In this document: positions 1 through 12,061 of the stretch, piece by piece
How the letters are laid out: every line of letters begins with the position of its first letter
How positions within the stretch are numbered: the stretch's first letter is position 1
Origin: Chrysopilus asiliformis
Taxonomy: Eukaryota; Arthropoda; Insecta; Diptera; Rhagionidae
Assembly: GCA_964034945.1 (NCBI GenBank)
Contig: OZ035960.1
Span: 88,625,848-88,689,847, forward strand
Direction of reading: 5' to 3'
Length of the DNA: 64,000 nucleotides
The notes under the pieces: generated by a model
Databases searched by the model: none
What the model was told of the DNA's origin: nothing
What the model saw: only the letters and a program-made list of their open reading frames with translations
Translations under genes and position numbers: made by a program

Positions 1-33
1 TAGATTTTTTAAAAAAAAAAAAAAGATAAAAAT

Positions 34-144
34 CAGGGTTGCCACAGATGCTTTTTTTTCGCAATTAAGAAACTTTCGCATTATTTTTCACACCCGAGGG
101 CGCGTCCGCTTATGTTAAAAAAAACTGAATTTGTGGCAACCCTG
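34..144. mobile_element. Short inverted-repeat element with CAGGGTTGCCACA ends
   Basis: CAGGGTTGCCACA and TGTGGCAACCCTG are exact inverses 111 bp apart. Such ends are common on hAT-type elements, but no matching 8-bp duplication is visible here. A lone related end, CAGTGTTGCCACAGA, is at 20344. Confidence 0.5.
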
Positions 145-459
145 TTGAATAGAACTTGGGTTGCTTGAAGCTTGAAAAGCTGTTTTCATAACTCCCTCAA
201 CCACCTTACTCACCCGACTTAGCGCCTTCAGATGGTTTTTGGAGTCTTGAGAATTATTTCAATGTAAAAATTAGCCAAAATGGCGCTTATAAAGGTTGTT
301 GGAGAGTAATATATAATATGATTTCTCCTTTCGCATTTTTGGTACCCCCCCCCCCTACCTCCACCACCAACCCCCCTCTCTTACCCAAAATGGTTTGTAG
401 CAATTTTTTTTTGATGAGATTTCAATCTTCATTTTTATGCTTTTTCGTAAGAAATTTTA

Positions 460-545
460 CACGACAGACCTCACGACAGACACTTCGACAGGCCCGTCAA
501 ATCCGACAGACCTCACGACAGGCCCGACAAATCCGACAGACCTGA
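460..545. repeat. Short CGACAGRCCT tandem repeat
   Basis: CGACAGACCTCACGACAGGC and CCGACAAATCCGACAGACCT alternate about three times. Confidence 0.6.
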
Positions 546-678
546 CCCTAAATACGCGACGTATTTTACTAACAGCTTTTTATGTAGAGCGCTTTCAACT
601 CCATGTAAACAAAGTTTAAAAACTCTCCTAAAAAACAACTTCCCTGACAAATACAGAAAAACCCAGGAAGTTATCAAC

Positions 679-1275
679 CAGAGCTGGGCAAAATACTCAA
701 TACTCAAGTATCAGTACCAGTATATGGTAATGATAATTTTAACCGCATTTCAGTATCAGTACAAAAAGTACTGGTACTGAGATTTCAGTACCAGTAAATT
801 TTGTACTGGTATTGCTCTGAATGAGCAGTACAAAAATACCAACATCGGTACTGGTACTGAAACTCCAGTACCAGTGCTATGTACTTGAAAAATATCAGTA
901 CTTTCGCGAAAAATACTTGAAAAAATTCCAGTACTTTTGCAAAAGTACTTGAAAAGGTATAAAAAGTACTGGTACTGCAAAACTCAAACCCAGTACAAAA
1001 AGTACTGGTACTGCAAAAACCAATACCAGTACAAAAAGTACTGGTATTGCAAAAAACCAGTACAAAAATACAAATATTGTAAAAAACCAGTACCAGTACT
1101 TTTTGTACTGGGACTGGATCCGTGCATCGATTACAAGTACTTCAAGTACTGGTACTGATCGTGCAGTACCAATACTTAAGGTATTGATACTGGTGGCAAG
1201 CCCAGTACAAGTATCTATGTACTGGTACTGCTCGTGTACTGCAGTATCAAATGTACTGAAGTATGCCCAACTCTG
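679..1275. mobile_element. hAT-type non-autonomous element packed with GTACTGGTACTG repeats
   Basis: The ends CAGAGCTGGGCA and TGCCCAACTCTG are inverted with one mismatch and flanked by the identical 8-bp duplication TTATCAAC (671-678 and 1276-1283). An 8-bp duplication with CAGAG-type ends is diagnostic of hAT. The roughly 600-bp interior is an array of AGTACTGGTACTG-like units in both orientations, with no coding capacity. Confidence 0.85.
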
Positions 1276-3639
1276 TTATCAACACAACATTTTTACAACA
1301 CGATAACAAAAATTACGTGCAAAAGGATACCAGACGAAATTTACCAGTTTTTTCTTAAAATTTTGATAATAATGAACATATGATTTTTTTTACAAGCACC
1401 CAGAATTGGTATCTGGCCAGATAATTTTCCCTGGTTGTTGCCATACTGGCAACAATTGGCAGCCGAAGACTCCTGGGGAGAAGGCGCAATTTTTCTTGGC
1501 AAATGTTTGGTTTTTTGGCACAGCAGTGCAACATCTGGACGACGACACCGTCGCCGATGAGGATCGTTAAGTGTAAATGAGGATAGCAGCAATTATCCTT
1601 GTTCATAGACATGTTGTTATCGCAATAGTCATTTTCTTATTCCTTGAATTCTCATTGAATTTTTTTTTTTGGCAACAAAGAAAATGAATTTCTTGGAAGT
1701 CATCGTCATCAGTCAAACTAAAGATGGGAAGAGGTACAGAATCAGGTAAAATCGGAAAATGAAATTTATTTTCTTGTTACATCTGTCGTTTGAGATCATG
1801 GAGTCGTTTTCTCGTTTTGAATTTTGTTCAGGTCAGAAATTTTATTGAAATTCCTTTAGAATCAATCCTACAGGGATTTTTTTTTGTTTCTTTGAAGTCA
1901 ATGGAAAGTCATAACGTTTTTTTTCAATGTGTTTTCTTGATGTTTTCTTTCAAAAATGTTTTCTTGGAGTCAAATGTAATGGAGATCAACATTCTTAGTT
2001 CATTTTAGATAAAAAATCGTGAAAAATATTGCAAGAAATGAAAACCTAGGAATACAAAAGGTTTTACAGCAGTCGTCGCGTCTTATATTCGCACCAATTC
2101 ATTGACTTTGTAGTCGCGGCGTCCAATTCGCGTACTATTGTTTTATTAAGTGCATTTTCTCAATTTTGCATATTTCCTGAGTCACAGATTTTCGTTTTAC
2201 AAAGAAAACCTTCCAACGACTTTCTAGAAAACCAGAATTCTCCCTCATCCCACCACAAAATAGCACAACTAACTAAAACAGCCTCAAATTTCATTGTCGC
2301 CACATGCACCAAGTCAAAGGTCTTGAAGGCAGAAAATTCTTCTCCTCGAAGGCGGATTCTTGCAAAAGGTGAGTGAGTGAATCTAGAGGCAAAATTCTTT
2401 CTAGATATGCACGATTCAGCGATGGTGGAAGCTGAATTGAGGAAGATGAATACCATCTTCTTAGTAAACTTGAATAAATGTGCAGTCAAAGGTAAGTTTT
2501 GTAGATTTTCTACCATCACATTTTCTACCAGCCTCACAAGCCAAAAGATGCGCAAAAAAGATGAACAAAAAAAAATGTGGAAAACATTTTTCAACTTTGG
2601 ACGCCAAAAAGGTAAAGGTTCGAAAGGTTCGGTATAAGAAAAAGGTACAAAAGAAATTGATTTCCGAATCGAATCTCCAACATTAAAATGAAAAATTTAA
2701 CAAAATAAAAATAATGAAAGACCAACGATTGCTCTAACAGTCGGTTATACCGACTTGCGTGTGTGCAAAAGAATTTCATCTTCATTTGTACGTTTTTTTT
2801 TCTTTCTTGCGTGAATCTTTATTACTTGTTTTACTTGCTGAGGATGGCTAAGGATGGACTAAACATATAGCTTTAGGCGACCTGAAGGTCAAGTGATTTT
2901 CTTTGAATGGATTGAAAATAAAATAAAAATTGTTGAAAATGTGAATATGGGTATTTGGAATCAGCATAAAGGTTTACCGTGGATTATGGATGAAAATTTT
3001 TGCATTTTTCATACTTAACTGCATCGATTTAAGGTGCAATTTTTCGATAAAAAATTATGGGTGATTTTTAAAAGGTTGTTTTTTATAAGTAAAAAAGAAG
3101 ATTTTTTTTAAATAAAAAAGAACCGCAGCTTTAAAGAAGTATTTTTTTAAGGAAATATTGATTTGGATTCCCTTTGGGTCTTTGCGGTTTACAATTGGAA
3201 GAAAACACAAAAATCGGTAAGTTGTTCCAAAGTTTTACTGCAAATTTTTATAAATTTGTACTCTTACGATTAAAAGATTTTTTTGGCAACAGTTCGGGAC
3301 CTTGTAATTATTTCATAAATTTTCGCTTTTTCGCACACCACTTTCTCATCACCTCCTCTCCTCTCCCTCACCTTCTCCTCACTCCCCTCACCCCTCACAG
3401 AGTTTCTCGACACGCTTTTTGAGATTTTTTGAATGAGATTTAATATCGCTGTCAGTTTATCGCAGACATCTCCCGCTCAATCCTCAAATTATCACATATT
3501 TCACGGACATGCTTTAAATAAAGTGCAAACCTACCGAATATATCGCCAAAATTTTGCAACCCCATAGAATTCGATATAAACGGTATTCAAATTGGGGGTT
3601 ACTTTGGGAATGGCCACTTATTAGTACTATGCGAATTTT

Positions 3640-4075
3640 CATCTTTTCAAACCACTGTCGTCCCCTTGTCCCGATTTTCGCGGTGTTTTTCTTGGCCTAA
3701 CTTTTCTTGGCCACTCAGTGGAAACTTTGAACGCCTTTTTTGAAGATTTTAAACTCTGGCGTCTACTAAAATTTTGCGGCAGAAATTTAAGACCACTTTC
3801 CTCCCTTGTCCCGCTTTTCGCAGCGATTTTCTTGACCAAACTTCTCTTGGCCTTTCAGTGGAAATTTTGAAAGCGTTTTTTTGAAGATTTTGAATCCTGG
3901 CGCCAATGAAAATTTCTCAGCGGAAATTTAAAACCACTGTCGTCCCATTGTCCCGATTTTCGCAGTGTTTTTCTTGGCCTAACTTTTCTTGGCCACTTAG
4001 CGGAAATTTTGAAAGTCTTTTTTGAAGATTTTAAACTCTGGCGCCCATGAAAATTTTTCAGCGGAAATTTGAAGA
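3640..4075. repeat. About 140-bp tandem repeat, three units
   Basis: Units open near AAACCACTGTCGTCCC (3648, 3789 variant, 3929) and share GATTTTCGCAGTGTTTTTC, TTGGCCACT, and TTGAAGATTTTAAACTCTGG. The units differ at many sites. Confidence 0.75.
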
Positions 4076-6439
4076 GCCTTTTCGAGGTTTTGAAATTTTG
4101 ACGGCTTTTTCGGGGTTATGAAATCTGGAAGATCTGTGTTACGATCTCATGTTATGGAATTTTCCACCTTGAAAATATTGCTTTTGTGCCACTTCTTGCT
4201 ACGCGACTGTTCTTCGTCCGTCTCTTAACGTCGTGCTGAAATTCCTTAACAATGTTAAGACCTCCGTCGTCCCCTCCCAAGATACCTCCAGAAAAATTTG
4301 AGAAATTGGGATATGAATTAAAATTGGAGGTGGTTTTTCGACTGTTTATATGGTTTTTTATGCTAAATTTTTAAGCAAGAAATTATCGTGTGAAATAAAA
4401 GATTGAGGCCTTAAAAATTTTAATTTTCAATTTCTCGAAATTTCAGTTGATTCACGAATCTTTCACATCAAAAATTCACCATTAAAAAAGTAAAGTACTT
4501 TTATCAGCACCTAAAATGTTTGCCTCCAATCTCATAAAAACCTCTCCATATTCGGATAAGACGATTAAAAATTAGATCTGTTTGCGGCTATTAAAATACG
4601 TTAAATTCATAGGAATTGAATATGAAATGAAAAGTTTTTATGGAGATTTCTCTAGCTTTCAAAATAAGTACATTAGCCGGATACTTGCGGTCATTATTTG
4701 ATATTTGAAACAAATCTAAATGACCACCGAAAATTAAAACGCAACCGAACAAAAGTCATCAAAACAAACATATCGATGTAAAAACCTTAAAGATCATCTC
4801 TCGTTAGTCATAAACATACGCGGTTAAGACCATTAAACAAATGTTCAGTAAAAGATAAGAAATCATTTTTAAAAAAAAATCTTTCTTACGACTGAAATTA
4901 TTTTTGGGTGAAGAAACAATATCCAGGGTTAATTGTGTGTGGCTTTTGCTTCTTCCTCCCTGAACTTTAATTTTTTTCCAAGTTTTATTTCTTTTTTTTC
5001 GTTAATTTTGATTAGCAAACTTTTCTTACGGCAGACACAGTAGAGTGCAGCCATTGGTATCAAAAACGGGCGGATGGTAAGCCACCAAATGAAAATATCA
5101 GAATATCTCTCTATAAAAACAATAAAAATGTGCAAGACATCCAAGCGTGACCCATATGGGACGAAAATGTATTAAAAAAGACCTCAACAACGTCTGAGTT
5201 TTAGTGAGGGGGGGAAATTAACCAAGAAATTACCTCAGTGTGGTACAAAAGCATAAAAAAATGTAACAACAGGATATAACCAAATCGAGGTTCTTTTAAT
5301 TTTTTTTCGTAATTTTTTTTCTCAACTTATTATGACGAAAATCACCAACGTTTTCCTTTTCAATTTTTTTTAAATTCAATTTTTTTTTAAATTCAATTTT
5401 TAACTTCAAGTAACCGCATATGACTCTCCGCCCCTGATGGTTTTTTTTTTTTGAAAATTTCATACACCAGATTCGGTTTTGACGTTCATCCAGTCTGGAT
5501 TGTTGCGGTTTTTCTGGAGATTGACATATCGGGACAGGTTTCGAGTGGTGGTTTTGAGTGACAGCCATATGTGATGTGTGGAGGGCCCAGCATATCATCA
5601 TCACCCACATACACTTGAAACTCATGATATGCATAAGATATCAACGTAAATTCTCTCTGCCTTATTTTTTTTTTTTTGAAACTTTTCGTTTTTTATGGAA
5701 GTTTACGGCAGCTTGAAGGACCAACCGGTTATTATTGCGACTCCAGATGACGCTCCGAAGAACCTAAAAAGGGCATTTAACCCCGTTTTGCCGTTCCCCG
5801 CTGGCGATTTTCAGCTTGTTGACTCAGTTTTCTCGATTTTTGTTGTGATTTCAAGAGGGAAAAAAGGGAGAAAAAAAAACGTTCTTGGTTGTCATTCGAT
5901 ATGTGGACATAGTAAGGTAAGCAGTTTCCTTTAGGGCACACGAAACTGAGCAGAAAGAATTTTTTTACTACACACATTGTAGGGCATATTTACTATACAA
6001 GGGCCACAAAAGGAAAGGAAATTATGAATGGAAGCGTTCATTGCGCATGCGTAACACACTTAGGCTGTGTTTACATGCGCGTTGCTGGAAGGTGGCAGTG
6101 AAACGTGTAAGGGGGCTGTATATAAAATAATATCACACTAATTTTGGGCTTTTCGAACTTAGCCCCCTTCATTACACTGTTTAAGTTTTTTTTATATGGA
6201 GTTTAGTATCGCGTTCATACTACCGTAAATCTAGCCACCCACCCTCTTAAAAGTGTCACGTTTTTAGGGGCAGTTTATTAGAAAGCACTTAAAGGATTGA
6301 AGTTATTCAGACAATTTTTAATATGAAATGAATTTTATACTCTTGAAAATTCAAAACAGCAAATCAAGAAAATTATTTCTACATCAATTCGATTTTTTCG
6401 GGAATATGAGGGGGAGAGGGGGGCAGAGTTGTTATTATT

Positions 6440-6625
6440 TTTCCCAGCTCGAAAAAAACCCACAAAGACCACCCAAAAAACCAGGGAAAAAAACACACTA
6501 AAACACCATTAAAAACCCAATTAAAACCCACAATAAAAGCCAAAAAACCCAAAAAAAAAACAAAATAAAAACCCAGTGCGGTGGGCTTTTTAAAAACCCC
6601 GAGTTTTTCACAGCCCTGAAGGAGG
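6440..6625. repeat. GGGTTTTT-rich dispersed repeat, copy 1
   Basis: AAAAACCC repeats ending with GGGTTTTTAA-inverse and GAGTTTTTCACAGCCCTG. Copy 2 at 11614-11880 starts CAGGGTTGTGAAAAACCCGG and is inverted; that copy is interrupted by a LINE tail. Confidence 0.55.
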
Positions 6626-6730
6626 GTGGAAGGTTTTGGTTTTGGCAAAACACACTCTGGAACCCTTCTCTCAATTTCTGCTCGATCGGTTGAGTAGTTG
6701 CCGAGTTATTATTTTGCACTCTTCCAATAA

Positions 6731-7090
6731 ACGTGCTGCTCCACATGAGAGTAAATGCCGGCGGAACCTCTCGATAGCAGCTACTCGCTCGCAGAAACTC
6801 GCAAAAACTCGCGAGCTAGTTTCTGCGAGCTGTCAAAAGTGATTCTACTCTCTAGTCGACACGTACTCACTGAACTCTCGGGGAGTTGCTCGCCAGATAC
6901 GAACGGTGTTTGAATTTCGCTAGTAGCTCTCGAGAACTCGCCAAAGCAAGCTGTTAAAAAAAATCAAGATATTGGTCTTGAAAAGAGAAAAATCGCCAAA
7001 ATTATCTCTCAAATAGACAACCTCCTGCGAGTAACTCTCGAGAGTTTTTGAGAGTTACTCGCGTATTTACTCTCATGTGGAGCGGCACCT
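6731..7090. mobile_element. Long-inverted-repeat MITE (CTCCACATGAGAGTAAAT family), copy 1
   Basis: One of four roughly 360-380 bp copies. The ends are GTGCTGCTCCACATGAGAGT and its inverse AGTGTACCTC-type arm ACTCTCATGTGGAGCGGCAC. Flanking triplets are TAA and TTA. The arms continue inward as CTCGCAAAAACTCGCGAGCT-type units, so much of the element can fold back. Confidence 0.75.
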
Positions 7091-8559
7091 TTAGACAATA
7101 GCCTTACAAGTAGTTGTCGATCTAAAGTATTTAAGGGAGTATGGTAGACAAAATCAGAGGTTTTTCCTGATTTTCACATGTTTATCTCTTCACAATGAGG
7201 AAAATATTGAGCCAAATCCTTAAAGTTTTGGTCAAAAGCCCCAAAAACCACCCAATTTGGCTAAAAAAGCGAAAATTTCGGCTCAATCTCAAAAACTTTG
7301 GGCAAATCTTCCCTAAATGCAGACAACCTAGGAGCTGTCCAAAAAACATGTCACACTTTTAGAGGGAAAGAGGGGTTCTGCGGTAGTCAGAAGGCGGTAC
7401 TAAACTCCATACAAAAAAATCGCGAAAAAGCGTGACAGGTCTAAATTTTTAGACCCGATTGTGTAAATTGCTGCATTTTTAAGTCGCAAAACACAAATCT
7501 CATGTGCCCCTGCTAACACGAAATTTTCAAACATAATAAAATTGTTTACATTTTTAGCGAAATTCCACAAATAATTCAGCAGTAAAATGTCAATGTTTCC
7601 GGTCACATTTCCAATACAACTGATAGGCGTCTATCAATAAATTGGAAATCCAGCATTTTTGTACACTTTTCTTGCGTATTTTCACAACAAAAATAGCAAA
7701 AGGACTCAAACAAATTTCTTTGTCAAAAAAAAAAGTAGAAAAAACTTTTTCAAAACTTTCAAACTGACTTTGAAATGTCTTCGAATTCATTCATCCAAAG
7801 AAAAAGTAATAAAATAAATAATTCAAACACCATAATAAGAATAGAAAAAAAAATATTGTATTTATTCAGTGAGAACTTTCTTTTGATTAGCATTAAAAAG
7901 CGATTTTTCGAAAGTTATCTATTTGAAACATGAGTATTATGGGCACACACACACAGAGAGACACATTTTCACATAATCCTGGAAGAGATAAAACTAGTTA
8001 CGAAATGCTTTACAGAATTATTCAACAAAAGCGTTAGGGATGGTATTAAGGAGGGTTGATTTTAGAATAGTAACTAAAAGTGAGGAAACTTATAAGGCAA
8101 GAATCTTTTATATTTGATAGACATAGACGGTTAGACTTTAGGGAGAAATTTGCATAAGAATTTCGTTATGTTGTGGCATCTAAGGAATTTTATGTTTGCT
8201 ATGTCGGAAATACACACAAAAAACGACGACAATACGCAGCTTGTGGGCATGTAAAGAAACTTCAGAGAGCAAGAAATCATAAAAATTGTTTTTTAGGGAG
8301 GCAAATGGAGTGAAAAGTATGTAAATTAGAAATAGTTTTCAATTGTTTTTTATTTGCCTGAATTTGTGATTAATTGCTATTGAAAATTTTCAGTCTTTTG
8401 CTGTTTAGTTGAATTATTTGGGTGGAACGGATTCACATAAAATTCAAACCGAAATTCATAAAAAAAACCCCCAAATAGCATCGAAAAGCACGGGCACATT
8501 AAATTTGTTCATTGCGGCTTAAAAATGTAGCAATTTACGCAATCGGGACTAAAGATTTC

Positions 8560-9060
8560 GACCTATAATTGACATTCGCGTACAAGAAGCGTAAGAAGTG
8601 ACGAGAACGATACACTGATTAATAATGCGTCTGCAAAGCCACAATTGCTTTAGTGGAGAATTTGGTGATCGACGAGTCGTCTTTGGGTCGATACAACCGG
8701 TCTTGGTCTGCTGCAATCTTTCTCGCCAGAGGTCCCGGTCACGTGCCGATGCCATCCAATTTTGCAACCTAATTCTCTTCGTGTCCTGGTCAACGCCATC
8801 TTGCCATCTGAGGTTGGATCTTCCTCGTCGCCTTGTTGTTAATAACTTACCGCCTGTTGAGTCTGTTGAGTCTTATGAGCTTGAATACGGGCACGTCCTG
8901 ATATCTCTCATAGACCTCGTCGCTGTAGAGTCTTCGGAATCGGGTCAATATTCGCTTCATGAAAATCCTGTAGCGATAGAGCGACATTCGACGGTTGTCG
9001 GGTCGAATACAGTGATTAGCTGTGGAACCTGAATGTCAGTTTCACTTTGAAGAAGCGTGT
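8560..9060 (-). pseudogene. LINE fragment: C-terminal end of a reverse transcriptase ORF, broken
   Basis: The minus strand encodes, in broken frames, the tail found after the reverse transcriptase domain in many insect non-LTR retrotransposons. In order these are an LYSDEVYERYQDVPVFKLIRLNR block, a stop where the usual GHVxRM segment should follow (missing), then NNKATRK, LRWQDGVDQDTKRI and NWMASARDRDLWRERLQQTKTG. The RWxDxV-xxD...W...ARDRxxWR signature is the usual one. There is at least one frameshift, one in-frame stop and an internal deletion, so it is dead. Two other pieces of the same family lie at 10945-11060 and 34672-34860. Confidence 0.8.
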
Positions 9061-9284
9061 AATAAGAACAGAGTCGCTTTCTGTTTTTTTTTCTCGTTCG
9101 GCGTACAACTTTTTTTGTTTAAAAGCTTTCAAAGTTCTTACATAAAGCTTTTTTCGAGCTTTTACCAGACTAGATATCTTTAACCATCACTGATTTAGAT
9201 ATTTCGAAATTTTTACTTCGACAAAAAGAAATTTTGTTTCAAGTCGTAAAGATAATATATTGTATATTGTAAGAATATTGTTTT

Positions 9285-9415
9285 TAATGCCTACCAAACA
9301 CAGAAGATTTTTTGTCTAAATATTATGAAAATTACGTGAAAACTTAAATGTTACCAAACAGAGAAAAATTTTCGTCTAAACATTATGAAAATTACACGAA
9401 AAACTGAATATTCAA
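9285..9415. repeat. Tandem duplication, about 62 bp, two units
   Basis: TACCAAACACAGAAGATTTT ... TCTAAATATTATGAAAATTAC is repeated with a few changes. Confidence 0.6.
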
Positions 9416-9706
9416 AACAGGTGGTGGTCCTTTGAAACCCACTGAGTTTCTAGCCCTTATGGGAACTAGAAAATTATATCATACGCTACTTTCGATGGAC
9501 ATAAACAAATTTCCATTAAATATGTAAAAATTTCAACGCCCAAATTTAAATGATCTCCCGAGAAAGTTCACCGATTTGATGGCCAAATTATAAACTGTCA
9601 ATGTTCCAAAATAAAAGTGAAGAATGATACCAAATGGACAAAATTAGTTGAAATTTCTAAAAATAAAAAAAAAGTAAACAACTATAAAAAAAATTCGAAA
9701 ACTTAC

Positions 9707-9770
9707 CAGCTGATCTAGAGTTTGTCTCATTAGTATCGTGCCATGCTTCCACAATAAGCGTGAAAGTCCC
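9707..9770 (-). CDS. Dl: Delta, coding exon 3: end of the MNNL region
   Basis: A 64-nt exon encodes GTFTLIVEAWHDTNETNSRSA plus one base of the next codon. It continues the exon 2 ending FAWP exactly, giving WP-GTF, as in Drosophila Delta (where GTFSLIVEAWHDTNNS follows). The acceptor is a clean polypyrimidine tract, GTTTTCATTTCAG, and the donor is G followed by GTAAGT, leaving phase 1. LIVEAWHD is a strongly conserved block of the Notch-ligand C2 fold. The next exon should begin in phase 1 and encode the stretch leading to the DSL domain (cysteine-rich, with the GWxGxxC motif). I looked for it on the minus strand between 1 and 9706 and did not find it, so intron 3 seems to run out of the window. 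Confidence 0.95.
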
Positions 9771-10944
9771 CTGAAATGAAAACGAAAAAAACATTTGGTA
9801 AAAAAAAACAGCATTCCAAAAATAAATAAATTCATTAATTAATCATCAAATGTAATTATATGGAAAAAAAAACTAGAAAAAACAGAATCTCGTAAAAACC
9901 GCCTTCACACTCCGGCGGACTTTTGTGAGAAGCAAAGTTTTTTTTCTTAAAGATTTGAAAACCACTTTGGAAGCATCTGTAGGCAGTAGCCATATAATTT
10001 TTTTATATTTTATGTTGCTAAGGTTTTTATGAATATCCAGCATTGATGATCGGTTTTTGGCGCTGTGCACTCGAGAAACTCCAGGGGAGCTGAGCTATTA
10101 ACTGGGATGACAACACAGATGAACATCAAATCACCTTCGAAATTTCCATATTGACACATTTCCACAAGCCCAATGCTTTATGGAGCGCGCGTAGATCGCA
10201 GGTCTGATCGAAATGTAATCAAAGATGCATTTTAAGTTCATCCCAAACAGTAAATCGGCATGAGAAAAAAATAAATAATACACTGAAAAAAAAAATCTTT
10301 TTCCTCAATGTTTGTCGAGGCGAAGGTGATTTTCTTCAGGGAGGTGTCACCTGGGATTTCTTATAAGCTTGAATCCGGAGACTTGTATACCATAAGAAGA
10401 TGTCGAAACTAATAAAAGGTACGTTGACGAGGTTTCACGATGGCGATTACGATGCCGATGGTAAGCTCTCACCATTAGCGAAATAGCGTAGGTGACATAT
10501 GCCGTTTATACCGTTTTTACTACAGAGAAGTGCATTCAGTCTACCTGGCACAGAAATAAAGGTAACAAAGCTAACTAAATAGGCGTGGGCTGGGAAAGAC
10601 CGCTTCTTCTACTATTTCGCTTTTTATTTTTCATATTTTTTTTTCCTTCAGGTTATATAATTGTCATCTGTCTATCGAGTTTACTCACTCAATTCATTCA
10701 CTTGTGAGCCAAACCGTGGATGGTGACACGTTTTTCACGTCGTTTAGTAAAAAGTCAGAAGGCATTTTTCTAGACTTTCAAATATGTTGGGATCGTATAG
10801 AGATTCCTACGATTTGGGTGATTTTTTGGTGAATTTCTCATGTTAGGAATTGATATTTTATAATAAAAATGAAAGTCTCATCATTAAGAGAACTACTGTC
10901 GAAAAAATATTTTTCATAATTTCGAACAGGGATGCTTTAATTTC

Positions 10945-11060
10945 ATCTCTCTCTCGACACTACAACCGGTTTCCGGTCTTGGCGTCCCAATTCTCTTCGC
11001 GTCCTGGTCAACGCCGTCTTGCCATCTGAGGTTGAGTTTTCCTCGTCGCTTTGTTGTAAA
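10945..11060 (-). pseudogene. LINE fragment, same family as 8560-9060
   Basis: The minus strand reads LRWQDGVDQDAKRIG and then jumps to RPETGC. It lacks the middle W...ARDRDLWR part present in the other two copies, which looks like an internal deletion. It stops about 50 bases before the left end of the hAT-type element at 11120. Confidence 0.7.
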
Positions 11061-11119
11061 CCTTTTTTTTCAAAACATAAATTTCGAATATAAATATTGT
11101 ATATTTTTCTAGTCTGCAT

Positions 11120-11563
11120 TAGGGATGTCAAAAAAGAACCGGTTAAACCGGTTACCCGGTGTTTTTGCTTCGATTAACCGGTTTTTTTCGGTGTTTTTTT
11201 TTGCACACCCGGTGTTTTTTTAAAGCCAAAAACCGTTTAAAAAAACCGATCATTCTTTTTTGTAGGAAAAATATTTTTAAACCAATTTTCGTGCAACTGA
11301 TTTGTTAGAAACACTTCTTTTTAGCCACTCTAGACCAAATTCAATATTATATTGTGCGATTTATGGTTTCTTAATGGATTATATGGCATTTCACGTCTTT
11401 TGTTTGTATTATAGTGTATTTGTTGTGTCTAAGACCTAACCTACCCAATTTGAACAAAACGGTTTTTCGGTGTTTTAATAACCGGTTTTTTGAACCGGTT
11501 AAACCGGCCCGGTTTAAACCGGTTTAACCGAAAACCGTTTTTTTCAAAATTTTGACATCCCTA
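11120..11563. mobile_element. hAT-type MITE with ACCGGTT-rich interior
   Basis: The ends TAGGGATGTCAAAA and TTTTGACATCCCTA are inverted and flanked by the 8-bp duplication GTCTGCAT (11112-11119 and 11564-11571). Near both ends are dense AACCGGTT / ACCGGT motifs in both orientations. There is no ORF of note. Confidence 0.85.
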
Positions 11564-11613
11564 GTCTGCATTCTATTTTAAATTCGGTTTTTTCCAATTC
11601 TGTGATGCAGTGC

Positions 11614-11880
11614 AGGGTTGTGAAAAACCCGGGTTTTTTTAAGAAAAAGCTCAACCGACTGGGTTTTTTTAGGTTTTTTGGGTTTTATTGGGCTTTTTTT
11701 GGGTTTTTTTGTGAGTTTTATTTTTTTGTTTATAGTTTCAGCCAGAGCTTCGGGCAAGACCCTTTAAGGCCGAAGCACAGCTCAGGATTGGATTTTTTTA
11801 ATGGTGTTTAGTGCAATTTTTCAGGCTTTTTTTGGGTTGGCTTTTTAAAAAAAACAGTGGGTGTTTTTGGGCTGGGGATA
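11614..11880. repeat. GGGTTTTT-rich dispersed repeat, copy 2
   Basis: Begins CAGGGTTGTGAAAAACCCGG, continues as GGGTTTTTTTAGG units, is interrupted at 11720-11792 by a LINE 3' UTR, and resumes as TTTTTTTGGGTTGGC. Confidence 0.55.
11720..11792 (-). mobile_element. LINE 3' UTR fragment, same family as 56520-56741
   Basis: T-run followed by TATAGTTTCAGCCAGAGCTT...CGAAGCACAGCTCAGGA; only the terminal 3' UTR is left. It interrupts a GGGTTTTT-rich repeat (11614-11880). Confidence 0.75.
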
Positions 11881-12061
11881 ATGAGAGCTACCCCCCTGCA
11901 GTACCAACTGATTTAGACGAATTGCATACTGTTGAGCACATCATGTGTTGTCACCTACAAACAGAAAAGAAAATCATAAGAGGCTGTACATAAAATACGT
12001 CACACATTTAGGGGGGGGGGGGGAAGGGTGCATGTTTGTGTGAATGTGATGACAATATTAA

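Larger units (their letters stand above)
1..9706 (-). other. Dl: Delta intron 3, 5' part (over 9.7 kb, incomplete)
   Basis: Starts with GTAAGT after exon 3 and has no recognisable acceptor plus Delta coding sequence before base 1. Stretches 1290-2040, 2700-3330, 4080-6050 and 7100-8550 hold no gene or named repeat that I can support; they are AT-rich with homopolymer runs. Confidence 0.75.

Noticed and set aside
1341..1612. Two minus-strand frames of 83-85 codons near CCTCATCGGCGACGG
   Set aside because: No domain, no splice sites in phase and no similarity that I recognise.
2160..2594. 144-codon minus-strand frame
   Set aside because: It overlaps the plus-strand candidate exons antisense, has no family similarity, and its composition is like a shadow frame.
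5695..5934. 79-codon ATG frame ending near a GTAAGC donor
   Set aside because: It looks mildly protein-like, but there is no partner exon, domain or poly-A signal; treated as chance.
1..9700. Search for the Delta DSL/EGF exons
   Set aside because: No minus-strand stretch with the expected cysteine spacing and flanking splice sites was found, so none is claimed.
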